Shown: positions 47,760 through 59,344 of the stretch, piece by piece
Position numbering within the stretch: position 1 is the first letter of the stretch
Layout: each line of letters starts with the position of its first letter
DNA from: Halichoerus grypus
Lineage: Eukaryota > Chordata > Mammalia > Carnivora > Phocidae
Reading direction: 5' to 3'
NCBI RefSeq assembly: GCF_964656455.1
Contig: NC_135722.1
Span: forward strand, 46,756,628-46,820,627
Length of the DNA: 64,000 bases
The notes under the pieces: generated by a model
The model's input: only the letters and a program-made list of their open reading frames with translations
Databases searched by the model: none
What the model was told of the DNA's origin: nothing
Made by a program: the position numbers and the translations under genes

Positions 47760-48935
47760 CCCTCTTTCTCTCCTCTTTGCTATCTGATTTGAGGTCACAG
47801 CCTGTCCTTATCCCAAGAAATGAAACAAAATCATTGCTAACAGGAATGAATCCAAAAGACCCAGCCAACTTTGGAAAACACCAGCAGGGCTGCCATCAGC
47901 CCTGTTTTATGAGGCTTCGGTGATGCTGGGAATCACTCCGAAGGAAGAAGACAGAAATACCTCGTCTTTGCTTTAACCTGCCAAAATAGACACAGTCTTC
48001 AGGGCTGGGTGCCAAGTCATGGGCTCTGTGTAGCCCGAGATCCCAGCGCACATATGGTACCTTCAGGGGACAGCTGTTTGAACAATCTTCCTGACAGAGG
48101 GAGATGAGGTGGTGGGGAGGGCACCAGAGAAGAAAGCAGACTCTGCAGCTATAAGGATGGGGGTGGTGAGCAAAGGGGGATCTGGGCAGGGCCATTACTT
48201 CCAAGGGTGCCCAAGGGCAAAGTCAGAGCAAAATGTGTGTGGGTGGAAAGGAGAAGAGGGGGATAAGAACTCCTTGGCAAGCTCTCTTCCCTTCTGCTCT
48301 TCTCATCTATTCTCCTGGCCTCCTGGCCCCAGCACTCATCCTGTATCCCATTCTCAAAGGTCTCCCTGTTAGCTAAAGACCCAAAGGAGGGGTGCTGGGA
48401 GAAGAGATTGTAAGCTGGGAGCTGCTGACTGCCGAGAGAGGAAGAGCCTGCCTACGGTGGCATCACCTCAGTGCCTTCAGTGATATTGTCATTTGAGCCC
48501 TTGGATCCAGCCATGCCTGAAGTACCTGCACTTTTAGATAGGAGGACCAAAAAGTTGACACTTCTGCTTAAGAAATTTTCAACAGGGCTCCTGTCACTTA
48601 TCATACGAACAACACAAATAAAATCCTGATTGAAACAGCATCAGTTTGTCTAGAACAATTTTCAAGGACTGATCCTCTACAACAGACAAGGCAGGATGTA
48701 GAGAAGTTTAGTACAGAAACCACATGACATGGTAAATTCAGAATCCAGAGGCACCAGGGACAGGAAGAGAGCTGGCCAACCCCTGTCTTGGGAGGCCTTG
48801 GCTCCAGAGATGGCGTAAGATGCTCAGGTCTGACTCGCATTGCCTGGAATTTTGTAGAAAGGCTTGGAGCAGGGATAGGCCAGGGCCCACTCTGAGGCTC
48901 AGCAAACCACAGGTTCTCCCGAGTCTGTCTCAAGG
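47760..48935. other. Intergenic DNA, unassigned
   Basis: 1.2 kb of unique-looking sequence with scattered short open frames on both strands that show no motif. I see no repeat that I can name. Confidence 0.4.
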
Positions 48936-48939
48936 GCTG

Positions 48940-49185
48940 ATGACGGTAGCTACCTTCTGCTGAGCCCTTACTATGTGCCACCATGTGTTATGTGTATCAT
49001 TTTATTTAATCCTCACAGCAGCCCTAAGAGGTAGATACGTTACTGGCATCATTTTCTAGATGAGGAACGAAAACACAGTGGTGAAGTAAACTTACTAGTC
49101 CCATAGCTGGTAAGTGGCAGAGCAGGGACTCAGGCCTAGTGTGTCCAACTCCAAAACCTGTACTTTTAACAACTATGTTATACTT
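48940..49185 (+). repeat. MIR SINE
   Basis: TGAGCCCTTACTATGTGCC, TTATTTAATCCTCACAGCAG, TAGATGAGGAACGAAAACAC and AGCTGGTAAGTGGCAGAGC. Confidence 0.93.
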
Positions 49186-50390
49186 CTTCCAAGATAGGTC
49201 AACAGGGCAGGGAAGGTTGGCTATGTGGAGAATTAATGATCTTTTCTGATGGTAAAGCCCTCCAGAGTTCACAAAGCCCAATTTTATATGCAACCTCACG
49301 GCATCCATTTTACAGATATGAAAGCTGAGGCTTAGAGGCAGGACTTTCTCATGTTATTTGGGCAAACTGGATAAACTGAGCAGAGGTGATGCTCCTCGAA
49401 TGGAGCAGCCAGGCTGGGGTTTGCAGGAACTCATAGTGTAGGTGCGGGCTAGCCTCACCACATGGACCCATGCTTAAGAGCAGTGCTGTCAGTCTGGCTG
49501 ACAAAGATCTCTAGGAGATAAGGGGACCAATTGTGATTTGGCCACAGATCCAATTGCAGAACACAAATCCCACGATAGCAAAGAGCTCTGCATTCACAAA
49601 AAGATCCCTAGCTCCAGTCAAAGCCCTGTTTACTTTTCAGCAACACTTGATATGGACAAATTCAGTTCCATCAGAGACATTCAGCTTTCTGGTGTTCCCA
49701 GAGGGAGGGGGGGACCTTGCTATAAAAAGAGCCCCTTTCTTCCATTGGGTCATCCTCAGGAAAAAGGCTGCAAGACTTAGCTGAATTGCCTTCCGAGTGG
49801 GGAGCTGGAATCTGCCTGCCTGGCTTCCTCCCAGAGGAAAGTAGCTGTTCCAGCGTAAGCCCCAGGGGCTCTGCTGTTGGGCCCGCCTTGATGTGTTGCC
49901 GAGCTCAGAGGTACCTGTCCTAGAGAGACAAGGCAAGGCTGTCTTTCACTGTTCCCTGGGCGACTCATGCCTGGAGGAGGGACCAGGCAGGAAGCCAGGC
50001 AACAGGACAGAAGGGGCCAGGGCAGCCACTGTTGTTCACTGCTGGAAGCGTGCCAAGGGACTGGAAGGTGAACTGCAATCCCACCTCCTTCTTGCCCCTC
50101 TCTCCAAGAGATCCTGCCCTCCATGAATGGGGCTGGGGGATGGGGGCTTCCTTGAAGCCAGGCGAGCAGCCTTCTGGCCTTCTGGATTTATTTTCCCACA
50201 AGCAGTCTGTGAGCTGTGAATCTAGGGCAAGCGTTGAAGACAGGAATGGAGGGCAAGGAGCAGGTTCATGAGGTGAAACCCAGTCCTTCCAGGTTTGGAA
50301 AGTCCAGCACAGGTTCTAGGGGCAGATAGTCTGGGTTTAAAATTCCAGCTGTACCACTTGCCTTCCTTGGGCAAGGCCTTAACTTCTTGC
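49186..50390. other. Intergenic DNA, mostly unassigned
   Basis: A MIR-like stretch at about 49300-49355 (CATTTTACAGATATGAAAGC) and a reverse-MIR scrap near 50325-50390. The rest, including 49440-50300, is unique-looking without a recognised gene. Confidence 0.4.
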
Positions 50391-50394
50391 CATG

Positions 50395-50960
50395 CTTACA
50401 CTAGTATTTACTGACCACCTTATATGTGCTGTGCTAAAGATTTAATGGTAAGCCAAAAATAAGACTCAGTTGCCTTCTTAGAGCTTACAATTAGTGAAGG
50501 AGATAAATATTAATCAAACAACCCATAACACCCCCACCATTACCACCAAAAAAAAGTGGAAAGTCCAGGAGAGTTGTAGAGCATATATTTAGGGAAAATT
50601 CACCCACTCTGGGAGGTCAGAGAAGGCTTTCCTAAGTAAATGATAATGGCACTGAGGTCTGTTTACTGAACAGGTTAGAAGGGACATTCCATGCGGAGAG
50701 AACAGGATATTCAGAGTAGGCCATTTGGCAAGAATGGCTCCCCTAAGGAACTGGAAGAAGGCTCATGAGGCTGAAGTACAGATTGGAGAGCCAAGCAGGG
50801 AGAGACCATGCAAGAATGTGGGTCTTAAGGGCAATACAAAGTTTTTTGTGGCACTCTAAACTGAGAGATGAGATGATCACACTTGTAGTTTGAAAAGGTT
50901 ACTCTGGCCACAAAGAACAATGGATTGGAAAGGAACCAAGGAACATTCAGGAGACCAGCT
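50395..50960 (-). repeat. L2, minus strand
   Basis: TATTTACTGACCACCTTATATG, CTTCTTAGAGCTTACAATTAG, GGTCAGAGAAGGCTTTCC and AGGTTACTCTGGCCACAAAG. Confidence 0.85.
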
Positions 50961-50984
50961 AGGAGGTCTCAGGTATTCGCGGGT

Positions 50985-51110
50985 AAAATGGGGATATTGG
51001 ATAATACTATCTCATGAGCTATTGCCAGGATTCAATGAAATACGGCATTTTAAGTGTTTATGCCAGTATGCGACACATAGTAAAGGCTCAGTAAATGTCG
51101 TTATTGCTAG
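50985..51110 (-). repeat. MIR SINE, minus strand
   Basis: AAAATGGGGATATTGGATAA, AGGATTCAATGAAATACGG and AAGGCTCAGTAAATGTCGTT. Confidence 0.8.
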
Positions 51111-51267
51111 TTTTGTTGGTTCTCTTCAGAGAGTGGATCTTTCTGCTTCCTATCTCCTCCTGTGAGACAGGGTGGGAGAGGGCAGTGGTGGTGGAAATGT
51201 GGTTTGTATTAAGTCACAACATAGAGGCCAGAAGCCAGGAAGCCTGAAGGACCCATTAGAATGGCTT

Positions 51268-52163
51268 AAATGCAAACTGGTACAGTCACTCTGGAAAACA
51301 GTATGGAGGTTCCTCAAAATGTTAAAAATAGAACTACCATGGACCCAGCAATTGCACTACTAGGTATTTATCCAAAGAATACAAAAATAGTAATTCAAAG
51401 GGGTACATGCACCCCAATATTTATAACAGCAATGTCCACAATAGTCAAAATATGGAAAGAGCCCAGCTGTCCATCCACAGATTAATGGATAAAGAGGATA
51501 TGGCGTATATATACAATGAAATATTACTCAGCCGTTGAAAAGAATGAAATCTTGCCATTTGCAACCATGTTGATGGAACTAGAGAGTATTGTGCTAAGCA
51601 AAATTAGTCAGAGAAAGACAAATACCATATGATTTTACTCATGTGGAGCTTAAGAAATAAAAACAGATGAACACAGAGGAAGGAAGGAAAAATAAGATGA
51701 TAACAGAGAGGGAGGCAAACCATAAGAGACTCTGAACTACAGGAAACAAACAGGGTTGCTGGAGGGGAAGTGGGTGGAGGAATGGGGTAATTGGGCGATC
51801 GGCATTAAGGAGGGCCCTTGATGTAATGAGCACTGGGTGTTATATACAACTGATGAATCACTAAATTCTACCCCTGAAACTAATACTATACCATATGTGA
51901 ACTAAATTGAATTTAAATAGGGCGGCTGGGTGGCCCAGTGGGTTAAGTGGCTGCCTTCGGCTCAGACCATGATCTCAGGGTCCTGGCATCAAGTCCCACA
52001 TCTGGCTCCCTGCTCAGTGGGGAGTGTGCTTCTCCCTCTCACTCTCCCTCTCTGCTCTCCCTCTCTCTCTCTAATAAATAAATAAAATCTTTAAAATTTT
52101 TTTAAAATTGAATTTAAATAAAAAATTAAAATAAAGTCTATTATTATTATTATTATTTTTTAA
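51268..52163 (+). repeat. Carnivore L1, 5'-truncated, with 10-bp TSD and nested SINE
   Basis: CACTCTGGAAAACAGTATGG through GAGCACTGGGTGTTATATAC and GAATTTAAAT, then a (TTA)n-containing A/T tail. AGAATGGCTT flanks it at 51258-51267 and 52164-52173. The CAN-SINE at 51920-52104 interrupts the extreme 3' end. Confidence 0.93.
51920..52104 (+). repeat. CAN-SINE, plus strand, nested in L1 3' end
   Basis: GGGCGGCTGGGTGGCCCAG head. AAATTGAATTTAAATA (the L1 3' terminus) is duplicated at 51904-51919 and 52105-52120, a perfect 16-bp match. Confidence 0.97.
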
Positions 52164-52706
52164 AGAATGGCTTGAGAGTGAGTAGGAAGGACTCAAAAGA
52201 AAACTGGATTCCCGTTGCTCCTGGAAACATGCCGGAGAGGAGAGTGAAAGACCCTCCCCAACGGTAACCCCGAATTTTTGGCTTTCAAAAAGGTGCTTTT
52301 CTGCCCGGTGTTCCGAAGAGCAGGTGTGGGGCACGCACCCCTGTGTAGTCACACGGAGGCGGGGACCATCGCCACTCCTCAGCCCTAGGCTGACCCGCAG
52401 GTTTCCAGCCGCCCCTGCGGCCCCGGTCGAAGGGCGGATGCAGGGCCTCCCGGACAGAGGGTGCCAAGAGCCAGGGCAGTGGTGGTGGTAGTGGTGGTGG
52501 GGTCCCCGGAAAGCCGGCTCCAGCCCGCCCTCAGGGGCTGCCCCCTCCCCAGTCACGTGGTCTGGTGGGTGGGGACCGACATGAAGTTGCAGAAATCCTG
52601 AGCCTTCCCAACTCTGAAGTGCGCTGTGGACGCTGGGGCTCCCGGAGGGGCGCGGAGGTGGAAGTTTGCGCAGCCGAGCAACTGCGCGGAGGGACGGATT
52701 TGGAGC

Positions 52707-52752
52707 ATGGCGCAGCTGGCGGTGATCCCGGGGTCGGCCACGGCGTGGCCAG
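52707..52752 (+). other. Possible unannotated upstream coding exon start
   Basis: ATG in a strong context (AGCATGG) opens 15 codons (MAQLAVIPGSATAWP) and runs into a near-consensus splice donor CCAG/GTGAGC at 52752/52753, leaving phase 1. This sits in the CpG island 470 bp upstream of the NRIP3 start. NRIP3 exon 1 ends in phase 0, so this exon could not join NRIP3 exon 2 in the known frame. Any product would use another acceptor or be noncoding. Chance in GC-rich DNA is quite possible. Confidence 0.2.
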
Positions 52753-53020
52753 GTGAGCGTGAGTCGGGGGCGGCGGCTGGGGTGGGAGAGGCTGCTGCAC
52801 CGTGGGGCCACCCACACCCTATCCCGGCTCAGGGGATGCAGGGCACCCACAACGGGAGAGGGCGGTTGGGTAAAGCGGTCCTGGTAGACTCTCGGCGCTC
52901 TGAGTCAGTCCAGCTAGCGTCACCCCTCCTCGCGGGTCCTTCTCTTCACGGAGGCGGCGCGGAGACCCACAGCGGCCGCGAACGCTGGGGAGCCGCGCGC
53001 TGGGTGGGGGCGCTGTGCTG

Positions 53021-53030
53021 GCCCCGCCCC
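53021..53030. promoter_or_regulatory. GC box (Sp/KLF-type)
   Basis: GCCCCGCCCC, 43 bp upstream of the TATA box; a consensus Sp1 site on the complement. Confidence 0.6.
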
Positions 53031-53056
53031 TCCGCGCGCGCACTGGCTGCTCCCCG

Positions 53057-53064
53057 TGACGTCA
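53057..53064. promoter_or_regulatory. Full cAMP response element
   Basis: Perfect palindrome TGACGTCA, eight bases upstream of the TATA box. CRE sites this close to TATA are typical CREB/ATF targets, which predicts cAMP or activity-responsive NRIP3 transcription. The site is visible; its function is inference. Confidence 0.8.
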
Positions 53065-53072
53065 CGCTCGGC

Positions 53073-53079
53073 TATAAAA
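53073..53079 (+). promoter_or_regulatory. TATA box of NRIP3
   Basis: TATAAAA, 107 bp before the NRIP3 ATG. A start site near 53100-53108 would give a 5' UTR of about 75 nt without any upstream ATG. TATA inside a CpG island suggests a regulated rather than constitutive promoter. Confidence 0.8.
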
Positions 53080-53179
53080 TGCTCGGCGCGCGGCTCTCGC
53101 GGAGCTGGAGGAGCTCGAGGCTGAGGGCTGCCGGCGAGCGGGGAGCGGCCGGGGACGCTGGGCCGCGGGCGCTTCAGCG

Positions 53180-53353
53180 ATGTTTTACTCAGGGCTCCTC
53201 AGCGAGGGCGGCCGCAAGGAGACGGACATGCGGGAGGCGGCGTCGCTGCGGCAGCAGCGCCGGATGAAACAGGCCGTGCAGTTCATTCATAAGGACTCCG
53301 CCGACCTGCTGCCCTTGGACGGCCTCAAGAAGCTGGGCTCGTCCAAGGACACG
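53180..53353 (+). CDS. NRIP3: NRIP3 exon 1 (coding start), partial gene
   Basis: 58 codons begin MFYSGLLSEGGRKETDMREA and include RRMKQAVQFIHKDSADLLPL and GLKKLGSSKD, ending at ACG/GTGAGC in phase 0. This is the N-terminus of nuclear receptor interacting protein 3 as I remember it from human (about 240 residues), with only small differences (Ser for Thr in GLLSEGG). The family carries a retropepsin-like aspartyl-protease fold with a D-T-G-C motif in later exons, not in this window. The ATG at 53180 is the first in the predicted transcript. Function is poorly known; it is mainly neuronal. The remaining exons lie beyond base 64000. Confidence 0.95.
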
Positions 53354-54323
53354 GTGAGCCCCCGCGGCCGCGCCCGCCTCGGGATGCCCGCGCGCGGCGG
53401 CCGGTCACCTTCGCGCCGTGCGGCTCCCGGGGCCGGCCCTTGGCCGCTTTCACTGAGTCACCGGCCAGGCCCCTGCTCCCGCCCCCTCCTGCCGCTGTCC
53501 GCTGTCTCGCTAGTGCTGTTTTGAATTCCTCTCCATCCAGCATCTCCCTGCTTCGCTTTCCCTGGGATTCCGTCGTAGCATTACCAGCTCGCGCTGTCTT
53601 CCGCTCTGCCTCTTCCCTCTGTGCCTCTGTCCTCTCAAGTAGGAGACCCTGCCCTGCCGTCTGGCCCTCTGATCGCCTTTCCTTCCCGTTATTCTTACTC
53701 GTAGTACCGAATTTGATTGCATGATTGAGCCTCGCCTGGCCAGGCTGCTTGGCCGGTCCAGTGACCCAGACAGAGGTGACTCCTAATGGGTGTGGGAAGG
53801 AGAGGAAGAAGTGGGAAGGGGAGGGGGGTGTTTCTGGCAGTCACCATACCCAGATGATTTTGTTAAATCCATTTACCCCTATGCAAAATCTACTTCTCCG
53901 TTTGATTTTGGGCTTGTCTGCCTTAACCTTCCCTCCTGAGGGGGGAGAGAGAGAAAGGGTCGAATGTGAAGGTTTCTTGAACCCCACACATCTGTTCATC
54001 AATCTCATCTCTCCCCCTACTCTACCCCCACTCGCAAAGAGTGGCTAGAGAGAGGGAGCCAGGCTGCTCCATCTCACTGACCAGCTAACGTCTGGAGCTG
54101 GAGCTGGCGCAGGCTTTTTTCTGGCAGGGTCGTTCTTCACCTTAAGAAGGAGAAACTCCAAGACTGGAGGTCTGGGTTCAAAGACCATGCTGTCCTCTAC
54201 AGGAGGGGGATGGGTGGCTCAGGGTCACTAGTTTAAAGAACTGTATTTGACTAGTTTAAAGAACTGTCATCCTTCAGTCACTGTAGTGGTACTGGGTCAA
54301 ATATATGTTTAGCTTTGTGGTTT
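53354..54323. other. NRIP3 intron 1, 5' part
   Basis: A GC-rich end of the CpG island, then unique-looking DNA. A short direct duplication of ACTAGTTTAAAGAACTGT spans 54228-54267. No repeat family recognised. Confidence 0.5.
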
Positions 54324-54337
54324 TATCTGAAGTTTTT

Positions 54338-54565
54338 TTTTCTTTTTCTTTTTTTTTTTAAGATGTATTTATTTGAGAGAGAGAGAGAGACAGAGCACAA
54401 GAGCGGGGGGGGGGGGGAGGGACAGAGGGAGAGAGAGAGGATCCTCAAGCGAAGTCCCTGCTGAGCATGGAGCCCAACACAGGCTCCATTCTAGGACCTT
54501 GAGATCATGACCTGAGCTGAAATTAAGAGGCAGCTGCTTAACCACCTGAGCCACCCAGGTGCCCC
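54338..54565 (-). repeat. CAN-SINE, minus strand
   Basis: T/C-rich left end and GAGCCACCCAGGTGCCCC on the right. Imperfect duplication TATCTGAAGTTTTT (54324-54337) and TATCTGGAGTCTTC (54566-54579). An oligo-G run lies within. Confidence 0.93.
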
Positions 54566-56489
54566 TATCTGGAGTCTTCTTGTAGTTTTCTTGAATTTCA
54601 CAATCACTTTATTCATCTGGGCAATGACTTGTGAAGCATTAGTTAAATGTCTTTTAAATGAGGTAGGTGCTCTGTACAATTTTTTCAGTATTTTTTTTGA
54701 GATTTTAGAATATTTAATTTGGCAGGGAAGGAAAGGTGTCACTTGGTTCACTGAAATTGCCATTCCAAGCCCCGGATGACTATGAAGAACTTCTGAATCC
54801 ACTTCCTTTTTTTTAAACATCTCTAATGACACACAGATACTAATATCAGGTTTGTCCTCCTCCATTGTGATAAAAAATAATTTTAGTTATTTTTGAGCAG
54901 GGGATGGCTACCCAGTTATTTTGCTGTTTTGTTTTGTTTTGTTTTCCAAAGGTAGTCTTCCTGCAAAAGCCACAGGATAGTCAATCTAATTTATGCTCAC
55001 TCAGAGTGGTGAGTGACTGAAGTACATTCCTAGAAAAGAGAACTCTCTTTCTTCCCTTCTTTCAATTTAAAGCAGTCTAGATTCATTTAGCAAACCAGGT
55101 CTAAGTTTTCTTACCTTCAGCCCAAAATAATCATAATTCCTAGAAGCCTCAGGAATGAATAAAGAGGGAGTATTTAGGAAAAGAAGTAAAATGTGGAATG
55201 TTTTTCTTCCCCATATGCTGGATTTAAAAAATGATTGATATTTGGTTGTCCTGGGCTGTCAGAGTGCCCTGGCCCTGAGAAACTACCACTCCGTCCTTCT
55301 GCTTAGCACTCCTTAGATTACTTTATCCTGTGTAAGAAGAATTCCATCTGCTTTTCTGACTCCGGTCTGTGGCAGTTGAGCCACACAGGAGCTTATAACA
55401 TAAAACATAGCCAGTAAGCTGGAATGAGGAAGCATCCTTAAGAAGCAAGTTACTGCCATAGATATGATGCACAGCAGTTTACTGTGAGACCCTGAATTAG
55501 GGTTCACACTTTCTCTCCCCCCCCACCTCCATCCACACCATTGCCATGGACTTGATATCCCTTTCTCACTGTTCTCACACCCTTAATGTGCAAATGATTG
55601 CACAGAAGAGCTAGAACGGGTCACAGAAACCAAGGCAGATTGAGGTAGGGAAAGGAAAGTTGTGAGTACTGGGGTGAGGTGGCATGATTAAGCTCTCTTA
55701 GGACTGATGTTGCTGCATCAGTACAATCTCAGAAATAACTTTTTAAGTACCCTACTGCTTCATTTCATGGATACATCTGGTGGTATAGACCAGTGTTGAC
55801 TCAGTTTCCTCTCACCAAATTGAAATTCTGAGGATGCCAAAACTGATTGAATAGGTCTGTAGTACAAACTAAATAGAAGAGGGAAAATGGAGTGGATGGC
55901 ACCAGAGGGAGATAGGGGGAAAGGACAAATTAGGTATTTGTTGTTGCTGATGGTACAGAAATAGTGGACAAATTAGTTTTAATTGAGTCTGGGGTTTGTG
56001 CCAGTGGAGGAGACTGCGGGTTGTTTTCTTTACATTAGTGACCTATATTAGAATTATACTCCTGGGTTTGTGAATTATCTACTTTTACCATGCTGTTTCT
56101 GTAACATTCACTATTTGATACCAGTCTGCCAACTTTTTTTTTTGGATTAGCAAAGAGCACCCATAGGCAATCAGATGTGGTCTTCTTCTGTTTACCCTAG
56201 GGGGGTGCATTTGTCCTATTCCTGTTTGTGTGTAGTTGGCTGCTACAAAGTCTAGTGAGGATAGTAATCTTATTTCTTATTTTATATTCTATATTATCTT
56301 ATTTTGTTTATCTTTTCATTTTGTGATGGCTTTTTTTCTGTGTTAGATTAAGAACCAAAATTAGAGATATGAGTAATATTCTATGTGATTTATTATTTTT
56401 TTAAAAGTTGATGAAGCTGGAGGAAAAAAATCTCCACTCTTGGAGTTTTGCCTCTTGTAATTTCTTTTGTCTTAGCTACCAGTTTCATA
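54566..56489. other. NRIP3 intron 1, unassigned
   Basis: 1.9 kb, AT-rich, largely unique-looking. A (TTTTG) run is at about 54930-54944. I recognise no gene or repeat family. Confidence 0.4.
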
Positions 56490-56690
56490 AATGTTCTTTT
56501 CATTGAGGTAGGGACTTTTGATTTTTAAAAACAGCCCCATCACTTTGGAAACATTGCCAAACTACTTTCCTATAGAATTGGGTCAATTTATATCCCACCA
56601 GCAACATGAGAGCCTCACTTCCTGGTTTTACTTTACCTCGTAAATACTGAACAGTATTATTGAAAAAGTTTTGCAGAAGTGAAAAGTGGT
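56490..56690 (-). repeat. Old L1-like fragment, minus strand
   Basis: CATTGCCAAACTACTTTCC, ATTTATATCCCACCAGCAAC and GAGAGCCTCACTTCCTGG resemble the reversed L1ME 3' region. Confidence 0.5.
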
Positions 56691-56719
56691 ATTTTTGCTA
56701 TTAAAAAAAACAAAACAAA

Positions 56720-56767
56720 AACAAACCAGTCCTGTCCCCAAAAAACAAAAAACAAACCAGTCCTGTC
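56720..56767. repeat. 31-bp-spaced tandem duplication
   Basis: AACAAACCAGTCCTGTC occurs at 56720-56736 and again at 56751-56767 in an A/C-rich stretch. Confidence 0.9.
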
Positions 56768-56916
56768 ATGGGGTAATATATGCTGTCTTTCCTGTATGAT
56801 AATATTACTGACCATCAGGCCATATCCTTAGTTGTCCAGCAATAGAGAGAGTGTTTTTCTTTCCTGTCTATGATTGATTCTGCTTATAGCCAAATGCTTT
56901 AGAAAAACTCACTAGA

Positions 56917-57086
56917 GGGGTGCCTGGGTGGCTCAGTCGTTGAGTGTCTGCCTTCGGCTCAGGTCGTGATCCCGGGGTCCTGGGATCGAGCCCCGCATCG
57001 GGCTCCCTGCTCCATGGGAAGCCTGCTTCTCCCTCTCCCAATCCCCCTGCTTGTGTTCCCTCTCTCGCTGTGTCTTTCTCTGTCAA

Positions 57087-57126
<40 letters not shown>

Positions 57127-57161
57127 ATCTTACAAAAAAATCTATAAAAAAAAAAAAGAAA
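56917..57161 (+). repeat. CAN-SINE, plus strand, young, long tail
   Basis: GGGGTGCCTGGGTGGCTCAG head, clean body, and an (AAAT)n tail of about ten units followed by an A-run. AGAAAAACTCACTAGA is duplicated perfectly at 56901-56916 and 57162-57177. The intact tail and duplication suggest a recent insertion. Confidence 0.97.
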
Positions 57162-57409
57162 AGAAAAACTCACTAGAATTAGAAACGGAGGCCAGAGCAA
57201 GGATGATGGAACACAGCAAAACAAACTGACCATGAGATGACTAGCTCTGTACTCTGAGTATCTGATCTACCTGATCAGAATGCCATAAGACATCCATAAT
57301 GCTACAGGTTTTGAATCAGAGAACTTTGGAGCTTTAGAAGAGGAGCATGAAATACCATTATAATACCAGGATCTGGTGCAAACTGAAGATTTCCAGAGCC
57401 GTGATTGTG

Positions 57410-58700
57410 TCCTAATTATAGGAAACATTATTTGAACACTTGCTGTGTTCAGGACACAGTGCTAGGTGCTCAGACCACAAAGAAGATAGCAAAGTTTCTT
57501 TCTATAAGAAGTTTATATAGATTAGGGGGAAGGACAGGATAGATTAATTAATTTATTCCACAAATATTTATTGAATGCTTATTACATGTCAGTCAGTACT
57601 CTAGGCATTAAAGATATGATAGTGAACCAAAATGGAGTTTCTGTCCTAATGGAACTTGTATTGTTGCAAGGGGAGAAGGCAGAAAATAAAAACAAGTAAA
57701 TATATAATATATCAAGTAGCAATAAGTGCTATGGAGAAGATGAACTAGGGTAAGGGGAATAGAGAGTACAATGCCAGGGTAGGGTGGAGTGGGAACTTGT
57801 ACTTTATAAAAAGGTGGTCAGGGAAGGCCTCTCTGATAAGATTACATTTTAGGAGATACTGAAGGAAGTGAGAGAGCAAAATATCTTGGGAAAGAATGTT
57901 GAGACAGAAGGAACAGAAAGTGCAGAGGCCTGAAGTGTCAGTGTACTTGATGTGATTGAAAAACTGTAAAGTCATCGTGGCCAGAGCAAAATGAGCAAGG
58001 TGGTGATAGGAGATAACATCAGAGGAGTAGTGGGAGGCCAGACAACTCAGGACCTTACAGGTCATTGTACAGATATTTGGTCTTTAATCTGTTATGGGAA
58101 ACCAGTAGAAGACTTTGTGCAGAGGGGTAACATGACATGACTTATTTTATAAAAAGCTTACTCAGACTACTGTGTGGATTAGGCTGAAGAGGGGCAAGAG
58201 TAGAAGCAGGGAGACTGATTAGGAGCCTGTTATATGGTAATCCAGGTGAAAGATGAAGGTGGTTCAGAGCAGTGTGATAGCAGTAAAAGGGACAAAGAAA
58301 GATCAGGCCCTGGATATATTTTGAAGGTAGAGCTGACAAGTTTAGTTGATAGATTGGATTAAGGATCTGAAAGAAAGAGTAGTCAGAAATGACCTTAAGG
58401 TTTTTGATCTAGCAATTGGAAGAATAAAGTTGCCATTTACTGAAATGGGTAAGACTACAGGAAGAGCAGATTGGGGATAAGGAATAAGAATCAGGAATTT
58501 GATTTTTGAATGAGTTAAGTTTGGAATATCTCTTAGTTAATCGAGTGTAGCTGTTGAGTAGACAGTTCCACAAGAAGATAAATAACACCACCAGGAAGTC
58601 TATGTTAGTTGTTGCCAAGGTGTTACAGTCAATAAGCACTAGAGGAGTTCAGTGGAAGAAGTGATTACTCTGGCCTGATGTGACAATAGTGATGGAGATC
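57410..58700 (-). repeat. L2, minus strand, about 1.3 kb
   Basis: Reverse L2 from its 3' end (CACAAATATTTATTGAATGC, TCAGTCAGTACTCTAGGC) through AGGCCTCTCTGATAAGATTA, GACCTTACAGGTCATTGTAC and TGGATATATTTTGAAGGTAG, to TTGCCATTTACTGAAATGGG. It is one of the longest L2 copies here. A scrap of a second L2 3' end lies at 57410-57500. Confidence 0.9.
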
Positions 58701-59340
58701 AACATTTGATTACAGTTTCATCATTTTATGGTGAGTCAACGACTATGAGATGTTATGGAGAGGAGGCTGCTGCCAGAGTGTGCCCTATAGAACCTCAGAG
58801 TAAGAATTTTACAGTTTATCTGGTCCAATCCCTGACTGTGTGTGAATCCTTCCTATCAAAAATGCAGTCCACCATGGGCACCTGAGAAACCACTGTCTCA
58901 GACCAATCCACAAAGCAGATAACAATCAGGAATAAGACTCTTCTCTTTTGAAATAACATGTCAGGGGGTCACACAGAAGGTCCAGGGCAATATGACAGCC
59001 TGCCTTAGATAGATCCTCATGTGTTTTTGAGCAACTGTAAACCCAGAGACAACTTGTCTATGTTTCCATGGGGTAGAATGGGTCACATGTTGTATATTCA
59101 ACTAGTACACAAAGAAGAGAAGGCACAGATAATGGTGCTCTTTTAGATTTCCAAGACCTGATAGACATATATATTAGACTTGAAATGAGAGTCAATCAGG
59201 AGTCCATGTTTATCTACAAACTTTAAATAAGGACTAAAATGGAGTAGGATGATTTCATGCCCTTTTAGGAAAAAAAGGTGAATGGTAATCAGCTTCAATT
59301 TTAGGCTGAGCGTGAGAATTTTAAATAAATATATACACAA
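58701..59340. other. NRIP3 intron 1, unassigned
   Basis: 640 bp without a recognised repeat or gene. Confidence 0.4.
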
Positions 59341-59344
59341 ACAT

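Larger units (their letters stand above)
52260..53480. promoter_or_regulatory. CpG island at NRIP3 promoter
   Basis: The only long CpG-dense, GC-rich segment in the window, with CpG density highest at about 52920-53440. It contains an E-box-like CACGTG (52554-52559), a (GGT)n run (about 52479-52500), a GC box (53021-53030), CRE, TATA and NRIP3 exon 1. Edges are by eye. Confidence 0.85.

Noticed and set aside
52071..52850. 259-codon open frame on the minus strand across the NRIP3 CpG island
   Set aside because: It runs from GC-rich promoter DNA into the tail of a CAN-SINE and L1 (low-complexity end), has no domain or splice logic, and long open frames are expected where GC is high.
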